Source: Acidimicrobiales bacterium
GTDB lineage: Bacteria > Actinomycetota > Acidimicrobiia > Acidimicrobiales > Iamiaceae
Assembly: GCA_025463985.1 (NCBI GenBank)
Contig: JAODBM010000053.1
Coordinates: 1-40,874, forward strand
Direction: 5' to 3'
Length of the DNA: 40,874 nt
Shown: positions 16,455 through 23,121 of the stretch, in pieces
Numbering within the stretch: the first letter of the stretch is position 1
Layout: each line of letters opens with the position of its first letter
Translations under genes and position numbers: made by a program
Notes under the pieces: generated by a model
Databases searched by the model: none
What the model was told of the DNA's origin: nothing
The model's input: only the letters and a program-made list of their open reading frames with translations

Positions 16455-17228
16455 ATGACTGCTGCAGACCTCTTCGACCTGACCGACAAGGTCGCCGTCC
16501 TCACCGGCGGCGCCGGTGGCATCGGCGTCGTCTATGCCGAGGCGCTGGTCGAGGCCGGCGCCTCAGTGGTCGTCGCCGACGTGAACCTCGACGCAGCTAC
16601 GGCGACCGCCCAGCGGCTCGCCGCGAAGGGCCACGCCGTCGTCGGCGTCAGCGTCGACGTCCGATCAGCTGAGTCCGCCGCCGGCATGGCCCAGGCCGCG
16701 GTCGACGCGTTCGGGGGCATCGACATCCTGGTGAACAACGCCGCGATCATGGTCGACCTCCCGCCCTACGGGCTCGGCAACATCCCGGTCGACGAGTGGG
16801 ACCGGGTCATCGACGTGAACCTCCGGGGGCCGCTGCTCTGCACCCAGGCCGTCCTGCCGGCCATGGATGCCCGGGGAGGCGGACGGATCGTCAACGGGCT
16901 CTCCGCCGGCGCGTTCATGCCCGGTGGCATCTACGGCGTCAGCAAGTTCGCGCTCCACGGCCTCACCGTGAACCTGGCGTCCGAGCTCGGCGGCCGCGGC
17001 ATCAACGTGAACGCCATCGCTCCCGGCCTGGTCGCCAACGAGAGCGGCTACGTAGCGCTCCCGAAGGACTCGCCGTTCCGAGACGCCATCGAGGCCTCCA
17101 TCCCCGGCAAGCCGTCCGGACCTCCCGAGGACCTCGTCGGGGCGCTCCTGCTCCTGTGCTCGAAGGCCGGCGACTGGATCACCGGCCAGACGATCCTCAT
17201 CGACGGCGGCTGGATCACGCGCCTCTAG
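16455..17228 (+). CDS. Short-chain dehydrogenase/reductase
   Basis: A 257-residue classical SDR. TGGAGGIG is at 17-24, the NNAA motif at 94-97, and S150, Y160 and K164 (YGVSK) form the active site. The Ser-Tyr spacing is about three residues shorter than usual. An Asp after strand 2 (VVADVN) suggests NAD(H). The C-terminus has the standard GQTILIDGG. It is divergent from the ALDH-led operon and shares its control region, so it probably acts in the same pathway. Its last 14 bases overlap the end of the convergent TetR gene at 17215. Confidence 0.92.
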   Translation: MTAADLFDLTDKVAVLTGGAGGIGVVYAEALVEAGASVVVADVNLDAATATAQRLAAKGHAVVGVSVDVRSAESAAGMAQAAVDAFGGIDILVNNAAIMVDLPPYGLGNIPVDEWDRVIDVNLRGPLLCTQAVLPAMDARGGGRIVNGLSAGAFMPGGIYGVSKFALHGLTVNLASELGGRGINVNAIAPGLVANESGYVALPKDSPFRDAIEASIPGKPSGPPEDLVGALLLLCSKAGDWITGQTILIDGGWITRL

Positions 17229-17832
17229 CGCCGCGGTCAGAGCGCAGCTGGCGGCGGGCCTCGAGCCGCCCGACGAGCCGGTCCATCGCCGCGATCGCCT
17301 CATCGGCGGCGGTGTCGTAGCCGGCCGCCTGATCCTGGACCACGCTGAACGCGAGCCCCTGGATCGCTGCGGCAACGAGGGGCGGTGGGAGCTGTTCGGG
17401 GTCGATGCCGTACTCGCCGAGCAGCTCGCCGAGAGCGTCCAGCTGCATGCGCCGCACGTCGCGGGCGATGCCGCCGACCTCGGCCTTGAGCGCCGGACGA
17501 TGGTTGGCCGCGGCGAGCAGCTCGACGAACATCGCCGTGCCCCGCGGGTCCGAGGCCTGCTCCCACCAGGCCCGCAGCGGTTCGGCCGACATCAGTGCCT
17601 CGGCCATCCGCTCGACGTTGCGGCCGGCACGGCGCCGGAGCACGGCGACGAACAACTCGTCGATCGTCGGAAAGTAGTAGTGCACGAGCGGGGCTCCGAT
17701 GCCCACCGCGGCGGCAACGCTGCGGGAGCTGACGGCGGCGTAGCCGTCCTTCAACATGATCTCTTCGGTCGCGTCCAGGATGCGCTTGCGCTTCTCCTCG
17801 GTCGCAGCTCTCGGACGACGCCCTTCGGCCAT
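17215..17832 (-). CDS. TetR-family transcriptional regulator
   Basis: A 205-residue regulator. The DNA-binding domain (about 12-60) reads EEKRKRILDATEEIMLKDGYAAVSSRSVAAAVG with the recognition segment APLVHYYFPTIDELFVAVL. The C-terminal domain (TetR_C-like) contains RPALKAEVGGIARDVRRMQLDAL. It is divergent from the SDR-P450 pair, and an evident operator lies between them at 17873-17884, so it most likely represses that pair and itself until a pathway ligand binds (inference from arrangement). ATG 17832 leaves the HTH at a normal distance from the N-terminus. The 3-prime end overlaps the preceding SDR gene by 14 bases. Confidence 0.93.
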   Translation of the reverse strand: MAEGRRPRAATEEKRKRILDATEEIMLKDGYAAVSSRSVAAAVGIGAPLVHYYFPTIDELFVAVLRRRAGRNVERMAEALMSAEPLRAWWEQASDPRGTAMFVELLAAANHRPALKAEVGGIARDVRRMQLDALGELLGEYGIDPEQLPPPLVAAAIQGLAFSVVQDQAAGYDTAADEAIAAMDRLVGRLEARRQLRSDRGARGA

Positions 17833-17872
17833 CCACGCTCCCTTTCGCTCTCGGGCCGCCCAAGAAAAGGTT

Positions 17873-17884
17873 GAACGGGCGTTC
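17873..17884. promoter_or_regulatory. Probable TetR operator
   Basis: The palindrome GAACG-GG-CGTTC sits inside TTGAACGGGCGTTCTAA, 41 bases upstream of the TetR start and 23 bases upstream of the divergent SDR start. Flanking bases are AT-rich (AAATAGATTACAA), consistent with an overlapping promoter. Arms and spacing match the usual TetR-operator architecture. Confidence 0.7.
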
Positions 17885-17906
17885 TAAATAGATTACAACA
17901 CCAGCC

Positions 17907-18656
17907 ATGGCCGAGCTCGAGGGGAAGATCGCCGTCATCACCGGCGCCGGGTCAGGGATGGGTCGCGCCGCTGCGCACGTGTTCGTCCGCGAGGGCGCCC
18001 GGGTGGTGGCCGCGGACATCAGCAGCCGACAGGAGGAGACGGCGGCGGCGCTCGGCGACGCGGTCGTCCCGTGCCAGGTGGACATCACCGACGAGGCGGC
18101 GGTCGAGGCGATGTTCGCCCGTGCCCTGAAGGAGTTCGGCAGGGTCGACGCCGTCCTCAACGTCGCTGGCATCGGCGCCTCCTCGCCGCTCGCCGACACC
18201 ACCCTCGACGCCTACGAGCGGATCATGGCGGTGAACCTCAAGGGCGTCATGCTCGGCACCAAGCACGGCATCCGCACGATGCTGCCCACCGGCGGCGGCG
18301 CCATCCTCAACTGGTCCTCCACCGGAGGCATGAACGGATCTCGCCTTCCGACCTCGGTCTACTCGGCGGCGAAGGCCGGGGTCATCGCCTTCACCAAGGC
18401 AGCCGCCATCGAGTACGGCACCCAAGGCATCCGGGCCAACGCCATCTGCCCCGGCTTCATCGAGACCGAGATGTCCGGCGGCAAGGGTGCCGCCGAACGC
18501 TTCCCGGCGCTGGTGCAGGGATCGGCCCTGCGCCGCGGCGGCCAGCCCGAGGAGGTCGCCGAGCTGGCCTCGTTCCTCGCGTCCGACCGCGCCCTGTTCC
18601 TCACCGGCGCGGTGATCCCCATCGACGGCGGCAGCACCTGCTCGCTGCCGAGCTAG
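17907..18656 (+). CDS. Short-chain dehydrogenase/reductase of the P450 pair
   Basis: A 249-residue classical SDR. TGAGSGMG lies at 12-19, a NVAG motif at 85-88, and the catalytic Ser 137/138 (NWSS), Tyr 152 and Lys 156 (YSAAK) are intact. The Asp after strand 2 (VVAADIS) suggests NAD(H). The C-terminus GAVIPIDGG is canonical. It starts 23 bases after the TetR operator and is followed after 15 bases by the P450 gene. A plausible role is oxidation of the alcohol made by the P450, or activation of the alcohol before it; this is inference. Confidence 0.93.
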   Translation: MAELEGKIAVITGAGSGMGRAAAHVFVREGARVVAADISSRQEETAAALGDAVVPCQVDITDEAAVEAMFARALKEFGRVDAVLNVAGIGASSPLADTTLDAYERIMAVNLKGVMLGTKHGIRTMLPTGGGAILNWSSTGGMNGSRLPTSVYSAAKAGVIAFTKAAAIEYGTQGIRANAICPGFIETEMSGGKGAAERFPALVQGSALRRGGQPEEVAELASFLASDRALFLTGAVIPIDGGSTCSLPS

Positions 18657-18671
18657 CTGGAAGGCACCACC

Positions 18672-19880
18672 ATGAGCACCGCGACCGACACCGACGCGTA
18701 CTTCGATCCCTACGACGTCGACATCAACGCCGACCCATACCCCACCTACGCCCGCCTCCGTGAGGAGGCACCGGCCTACTACAACGATCGGTACGACTTC
18801 TGGGCGCTGTCGCGCCATGCCGATGTCGAGAAGGCCCTCGTCAACTGGCCGGTGTTCTCGAACACCCGCAGCGACATCCTCGACATCATCAAGGCCGGCG
18901 TGGCCCTGCCGCCGGGCGTGATCCTCTTCGAGGACCCGCCGTTCCACACCATGCACCGCGGCCTTATGTCCCGCGTGTTCACGCCGCGCCGCATGGCCGC
19001 GCTCGAGGGCGAGGTGCGGGCCTTCTGCGCCCGATCCCTCGACCCGCTCGTCGGCGCCGACGGCTTCGACATCATCGCCGAGCTCGCCTCGGTGATGCCG
19101 ATGCGGGTCATCGGCATGCTGCTCGGCATCCCCGAGCAGGACCAGATCGCGGTCCGCAACAACACCGACAGCAACCTCCGCACCGAGCCCGGCCAGCCCA
19201 TGGACGTGAAGGAAGAGAACGTGGCCAGCGGCGACCTGTTCGTCGACTACATCGAATGGCGAGCAAAGCACCCCTCCGACGACCTCATGACCCAGCTGCT
19301 CAACGCCGAGTTCGAGGACGAGTCGGGTGAGACCCGCACCCTCACGCGCCAAGAGGTGCTGACCTACACCGCCGTCATCGCCGGCGCCGGAAACGAGACG
19401 ACCGGCCGCCTCATCGGCTGGCTGGCCAAGCTGCTGGCCGACCACCCCGACCAGCGGCGTGAGGTGGTCGAGGACCGCTCGCTGATCCCGCAGGTGATCG
19501 ACGAGGCGCTGCGCTTCGAACCGACGGGGCATGCCACCGCCCGATTCGTGATGGAGGACGTGGAGTACCACGGCCACACCATCCCGGCCGGAACCCCCGC
19601 CCTGCTGCTGCTCGCGTCGGCCAACCGCGACCCGCGCCGCTACTCGAACCCCGAGGTCTTCGACATCCACCGGGAGAACATCCAGCACCTCACCTTCGGG
19701 TTCGGGCTGCACTTCTGCCTCGGCGCCAACCTCGCCCGCCTCGAAGGACGAGTAGCGCTCGACGAGCTGCTCACCCGGTTCCCGGAGTGGGACATCGATG
19801 TCGGCAACAGCAAGCTGGCGCCCACGTCGACGGTGCGTGGCTGGGAGCGGATGCCGCTCGTCCTGCCCACCCGACGATGA
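18672..19880 (+). CDS. Cytochrome P450 monooxygenase
   Basis: A 402-residue soluble bacterial P450. The I-helix oxygen-activation motif AGNETT is at 239-244, ExxR at E278-R281, and the haem loop FGFGLHFCLGANLA carries the thiolate ligand C349. The N-terminus FDPYDVDINADPYPTYARLR is typical of actinobacterial class I enzymes, and overall wording (EDPPFHTMHRGLMSRVFTPRRM) is like P450s abundant in mycobacteria that act on lipophilic compounds. No ferredoxin or ferredoxin reductase is encoded next to it, so electrons must come from elsewhere. GGAAGG at 18659-18664 precedes the ATG. It is probably co-transcribed with the SDR and controlled by the divergent TetR. Confidence 0.96.
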   Translation: MSTATDTDAYFDPYDVDINADPYPTYARLREEAPAYYNDRYDFWALSRHADVEKALVNWPVFSNTRSDILDIIKAGVALPPGVILFEDPPFHTMHRGLMSRVFTPRRMAALEGEVRAFCARSLDPLVGADGFDIIAELASVMPMRVIGMLLGIPEQDQIAVRNNTDSNLRTEPGQPMDVKEENVASGDLFVDYIEWRAKHPSDDLMTQLLNAEFEDESGETRTLTRQEVLTYTAVIAGAGNETTGRLIGWLAKLLADHPDQRREVVEDRSLIPQVIDEALRFEPTGHATARFVMEDVEYHGHTIPAGTPALLLLASANRDPRRYSNPEVFDIHRENIQHLTFGFGLHFCLGANLARLEGRVALDELLTRFPEWDIDVGNSKLAPTSTVRGWERMPLVLPTRR

Positions 19881-19907
19881 TCGTCGAGACCTTGCCGCGG
19901 TCCTTGC

Positions 19908-20660
19908 TCAGTCGCCCGGGGGCAGACCTGCGAGCAGCTCCCGCGCCACCTCGCGCACCGAGAGGCCACGGCTCAACGCACGAGAGCGCAGGATCCCGAA
20001 CGCCTCCTCCTCGCTGAGCCCACCTCGGTCGCGCAGGATCCCGACCGCTGTCGCGATCTGCTCTCGCGCCTCGAGGCTCTCGTTGAGCCCCTCCACGGCG
20101 TCGAGCGTGTAGGCGTACAGCGGCGACGAGGCGATCAACGTGGCGGCGTACTCCGCAAGCGGGGCGACGGCGACCTCGGTGCGATCGTCGAATGCTTTGG
20201 GCAGGTGTGAATACAGGTTCAACGCCCCCACCGTCCTGCCATCGATGTCGAGGGGGACCGACAGGACGCTCTCGACACCGAGCTCGATGGCACCGGGGGC
20301 GAAATGGGTGAAGCGATCGTCTTCGCCGAGGACGTCGATGCGGATGCGCTGCCCCGAGCTGATCGCCCGCAAGCAGGGGCCTTCCGCCGTCTGGTATTGC
20401 ACGAGATCCACCTCCATCGCCATCCGGCTGCTCACGCCCAAGGAGCTGGCGCCACCCTCCACGAGCAGCGAGACGGCTGCACCATCGCAGTTGTGAATGG
20501 TGCGCTGCGCCACATCGGCGATGGCCTCCAGCTTGCTCGGCAACGTGCGCTGCGTCTCGAGCACTCGCTCCACTCGCCGCAAGCGCTCTTCCACGTCGGA
20601 CACGTCGTCGGGTAGGTCGTTGAGCTCCACGTCAGGCCCCAATACCCAGCGGCCCAACAC
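19908..20660 (-). CDS. GAF-ANTAR domain regulator
   Basis: A 250-residue signalling protein. Residues about 40-175 form a GAF sensor domain (SKLEAIADVAQRTIHNCDGAAVSLL; TAEGPCLRAISSGQRI; SVLSVPLDIDGRTVGALNLYSH). Residues about 185-245 form an ANTAR RNA-binding domain (LEAREQIATAVGILRDRGGLSEEEAFGILRSRALSRGLSVREVA). ANTAR proteins bind twin-hairpin leaders and prevent transcription termination. Such GAF-ANTAR proteins are frequent in actinobacteria. The start at 20660 is uncertain; GTG near 20628 would shorten it by about 11 residues. Divergent from the PilZ gene. Codon and base use look slightly less GC-rich than in neighbours. Confidence 0.9.
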   Translation of the reverse strand: MLGRWVLGPDVELNDLPDDVSDVEERLRRVERVLETQRTLPSKLEAIADVAQRTIHNCDGAAVSLLVEGGASSLGVSSRMAMEVDLVQYQTAEGPCLRAISSGQRIRIDVLGEDDRFTHFAPGAIELGVESVLSVPLDIDGRTVGALNLYSHLPKAFDDRTEVAVAPLAEYAATLIASSPLYAYTLDAVEGLNESLEAREQIATAVGILRDRGGLSEEEAFGILRSRALSRGLSVREVARELLAGLPPGD

Positions 20661-20802
20661 GCCAGCCGCACTGCTGATGAGGTTGGAAGCGGAACAGCGC
20701 CCCCAACGCGTCGTCGACGATCAAGGGCACCCCGTGCTCGTGGCTATTGTCGAACAACTCACTTTTGCTTACAGATCGAGCGAACCGACCGATCGGAAGA
20801 TC

Positions 20803-21198
20803 ATGGGAGGCAGCGCTCCAAGCTACGAGCGGCGCATAGGCCGGAGGCTTGACCTCGAGGCGCGGGTGATCGGCTGGCATCTCGCCACTGCCGAAGACGT
20901 GCATCGGCCCGCTCGCAAGGCGGGCCTGGTCAACATCTCGGTGACCGGTGCCGGCCTGCTTCTGCCGACCGATGCAGGGCTCGAGATCGGAAGCGAGCTG
21001 TTCGTCGAGCTCGGCGGCGTCTGGGGCGCCGCCTTCATCGCTCACGCGCGCCCGACCCGAAACCCCGAGCTCGACTACTGCGGCGTTTCATTCATCGGCG
21101 AAGATCCAGAGTTCGCCGACGCAGTCGCGCAACTCATCGGCGGACCGCTCGGACCTGGCGTGCGCCCACCGCCGACGCCCTATACACCGCTTGCCTGA
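20803..21198 (+). CDS. PilZ domain protein (c-di-GMP receptor)
   Basis: A 131-residue single-domain PilZ protein. The two c-di-GMP-binding elements are present: RxxxR (R10-R14 or R11-R15 in ERRIGRRLDLEARV) and N/DxSxxG as N44-S46-G49 (NISVTGAGLLL). The barrel continues through LEIGSELFVELGG and CGVSFIGEDPEFADAVAQLI. It probably binds c-di-GMP made by cyclases such as the one encoded at 24.9 kb; its target is unknown. The frame is open far upstream, but ATG 20803 is chosen because GGAAG lies at 20795-20799 and because the domain begins right after it. A 12-bp perfect palindrome overlaps the stop. Confidence 0.85.
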   Translation: MGGSAPSYERRIGRRLDLEARVIGWHLATAEDVHRPARKAGLVNISVTGAGLLLPTDAGLEIGSELFVELGGVWGAAFIAHARPTRNPELDYCGVSFIGEDPEFADAVAQLIGGPLGPGVRPPPTPYTPLA

Positions 21199-21206
21199 CC
21201 GGTCAG
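21195..21206. terminator. Perfect 12-bp palindrome between convergent genes
   Basis: CTGACCGGTCAG spans the TGA stop of the PilZ gene (21196-21198) and lies 26 bases from the stop of the convergent dioxygenase gene. It could be a minimal terminator or a protein site; without a loop or T-run this is weak. Confidence 0.25.
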
Positions 21207-21231
21207 CGCGGCCTCAGCGCCCCGGCGACGG

Positions 21232-22149
21232 TCATGAGGTGGGGGTGGGACAACGCTCGCCAGCGCGGATGATGGCGTGCTGGCGGCCGGGATCGTCTTG
21301 CGGAGCTTGACCGGTGGGCGGGCCCGCCGAAGGGTCGCCGTGCAACGCGACGGACCCGGCCGGCGCGTACTGGAGGATGTAGGCCTTCCGCACGTCGCTC
21401 GTCGTGTTGGGTCCGGTCAGATGCGGTGTGAGGGACGAGAAGACGATCACGTCGCCGGGCGCGGCCTCGCAGACCACGGGCGGGGCCGGCGGTCCACGGA
21501 AGCACTCCCAGCCGAGCGGCTCGACGTAGGCATGGAGCAGCGTCCCGAGCCGATGCACCCCCGAGACGACCTGCGGGCAGCCGTTGTGCCTGGTGGCGTC
21601 GGTCAGCGGCACCCAGCACGTGAGGTACTGCTGCGGCTCGACGTACGTGTAGCCGTTGTCCTGGTGCCAGGGGAACCGGCGGGGCTTCTCGGGCTTCTTG
21701 TAGACGGCCTGGTCCCAGTAGAGGTTGACGTCAGGGCCGACCAGATCAGCGCACAGGTCGGCGAACACGGCCGAGGCGGCGAAGTCACGGGCGACGTCGG
21801 AGCGGGTCACGAGGTGCGGGGAGAACGTGATGGCGCCGCTCTCCGCGATGAAGATCCGGTCGTCGGCCTGGTCGCGGAGGATGGCGTCGGTGGCCGCCTC
21901 GGCCTCGTCACAGGCGGCCCGGACGCGATCGAGCTCCTCGAGGTCGAGGACGTTGCGGAGCACGACGTGGCCGTCACGATCGAAGCGGGCCGCCTCGTCG
22001 ACGGTGAGCCGCCGAAAGGGGCCGCACCGGTCGACCCAGTGAAATTCCCTGTTCCACGGGTGCCGCTCGAGGGTCGAGGTCGTCGGGCCTGGCAGTTCGG
22101 TCGCGGCCTCGGGACCTTCGCCCGGCTCGTCGGCGGCCGCTGACGTCAT
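21232..22149 (-). CDS. Phytanoyl-CoA dioxygenase-family Fe(II)/2-oxoglutarate oxygenase
   Basis: A 305-residue PhyH-type hydroxylase. The iron ligands are H162 and D164 (FPWHQDNGYTY) and H243 (SSLTPHLTGPNTT), and R254 (RKAYILQY) is placed to bind 2-oxoglutarate. Segments FDRDGHVVLRNVL and CWVPLTDATRHNGCPQVVSGVHR are characteristic. Family members hydroxylate acyl-CoAs, terpenoids or ectoine; the substrate here is unknown. The ATG overlaps the stop of the upstream SDR by 4 bases (22146-22149), so hydroxylation followed by alcohol oxidation is a natural two-step scheme (inference). The N-terminal 30 residues are acidic, probably disordered. Confidence 0.93.
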   Translation of the reverse strand: MTSAAADEPGEGPEAATELPGPTTSTLERHPWNREFHWVDRCGPFRRLTVDEAARFDRDGHVVLRNVLDLEELDRVRAACDEAEAATDAILRDQADDRIFIAESGAITFSPHLVTRSDVARDFAASAVFADLCADLVGPDVNLYWDQAVYKKPEKPRRFPWHQDNGYTYVEPQQYLTCWVPLTDATRHNGCPQVVSGVHRLGTLLHAYVEPLGWECFRGPPAPPVVCEAAPGDVIVFSSLTPHLTGPNTTSDVRKAYILQYAPAGSVALHGDPSAGPPTGQAPQDDPGRQHAIIRAGERCPTPTS

Positions 22150-22898
22150 GGGGTCGGCGGCACCATCGCGGCGACGGCGCCGCCGTCGACGAGGACGTCG
22201 GTGCCGGTCATGAACGACGCCTGCTCCGAGGTGAGGAATACCGCCACCGCAGCTACCTCGTCGGGGTCGGCCTGCCGGCCGATGGCACTGCCTCGCACCA
22301 TCGCCTCCATCATCGGCTCGTTCGAGGCCTCCAACCGTCCCATGCCGGTGTCGATGATGCCGGGAGAGAGCGACAGGAGCCGGGCACCCTTCGTGCCCCA
22401 GGTCCCCGCGAGGCGCCGGACGAGGCGCAGGACACCCGCCTTGGAGTACGCGTACGCCGTGGAAGGGTCGTCGACATCGATCCCGGCGGCGGCGAGGTCG
22501 TCGAAGAACGCGGGCGACGACGGCTCGTCCAGCACCGATCCGACGCCCGGGGGCAGCGGCATGAGGTGCGCGGCCATGGAGGCGAAGCAGACCGCAGCGG
22601 AGCCCGGCCGGAGCGTCGGCTCGAAGGCCCGCAGCACTCGCTCCAGCGCGACGAGGTTGACGGCGTAGATGTCGCGGCCGCCGGCCATCGAGGGTGAGAG
22701 GCCCGCCGTCACCACGAGCGCGCCGAGCTCATCGACGGACCGGACGACGGCGGCGACGTCCTCCGGTCTCGTGATGTCACAGGCGACGATGTCAGCGCCG
22801 TCACCGTCGCGGTCGGCCAACAAGAGCGGGCCCCGATCGGCGAGCAGCCGCGCCACTGCGGCGCCCATTCCTGACGACGCACCGATCACGACGTTCAC
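22146..22898 (-). CDS. SDR similar to 3-alpha-hydroxysteroid dehydrogenase
   Basis: A 250-residue SDR with a short N-terminus (MNVVIGASSGMG) and GASSGMG at 6-12. Catalytic residues are S107 (CFASMAAH), Y149 and K153 (YAYSK). About 28 extra residues (PLPPGVGSVLDEPSSPAFFDDLAAAG region) separate Ser and Tyr. The short start and this insertion are marks of the 3-alpha-hydroxysteroid dehydrogenase/carbonyl reductase branch, which acts on steroids, terpenoids and other bulky alcohols or ketones. Asp in LLADRDG suggests NAD(H). It is the first gene of a two-gene leftward operon with the PhyH-like oxygenase and is divergent from the solute-binding protein. Confidence 0.9.
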   Translation of the reverse strand: MNVVIGASSGMGAAVARLLADRGPLLLADRDGDGADIVACDITRPEDVAAVVRSVDELGALVVTAGLSPSMAGGRDIYAVNLVALERVLRAFEPTLRPGSAAVCFASMAAHLMPLPPGVGSVLDEPSSPAFFDDLAAAGIDVDDPSTAYAYSKAGVLRLVRRLAGTWGTKGARLLSLSPGIIDTGMGRLEASNEPMMEAMVRGSAIGRQADPDEVAAVAVFLTSEQASFMTGTDVLVDGGAVAAMVPPTP

Positions 22899-22982
22899 GC
22901 GCTCTCCCCCGACGGAAGCCGACTGCTCTGCCGCTCTGCGCCGGCCGAGCGCGGTCTCTCGGAGAGATCACTACCACATTGC

Positions 22983-23015
22983 AGAACCTTGTTCTTGATG
23001 GACGAGAACCAGTTC
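22983..23015. promoter_or_regulatory. Two tandem GAAC/GTTC inverted repeats in a divergent promoter region
   Basis: AGAAC-CTT-GTTCT (22983-22995) and GAAC-CA-GTTC (23006-23015) lie in the 223-base region between the SDR (start 22898) and the solute-binding protein (start 23122). Their half sites resemble those of the TetR operator at 17873. They may be operators for the same or a related regulator (inference). Confidence 0.5.
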
Positions 23016-23121
23016 CTTGCCGTGCCCGGGGGCGTGGCAGGTTCGGTGGAGACTTCGCTACCGTGTCGCCACCGTCGCAGCTCGCAGCGTGCGGGCTGGC
23101 GCTCTCCCCGAGGTGGTTTGC

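Noticed and set aside
17952-19712. Long leftward frame opposite the SDR-P450 pair
   Set aside because: It lacks any recognisable motif and mirrors two genes with complete family signatures.
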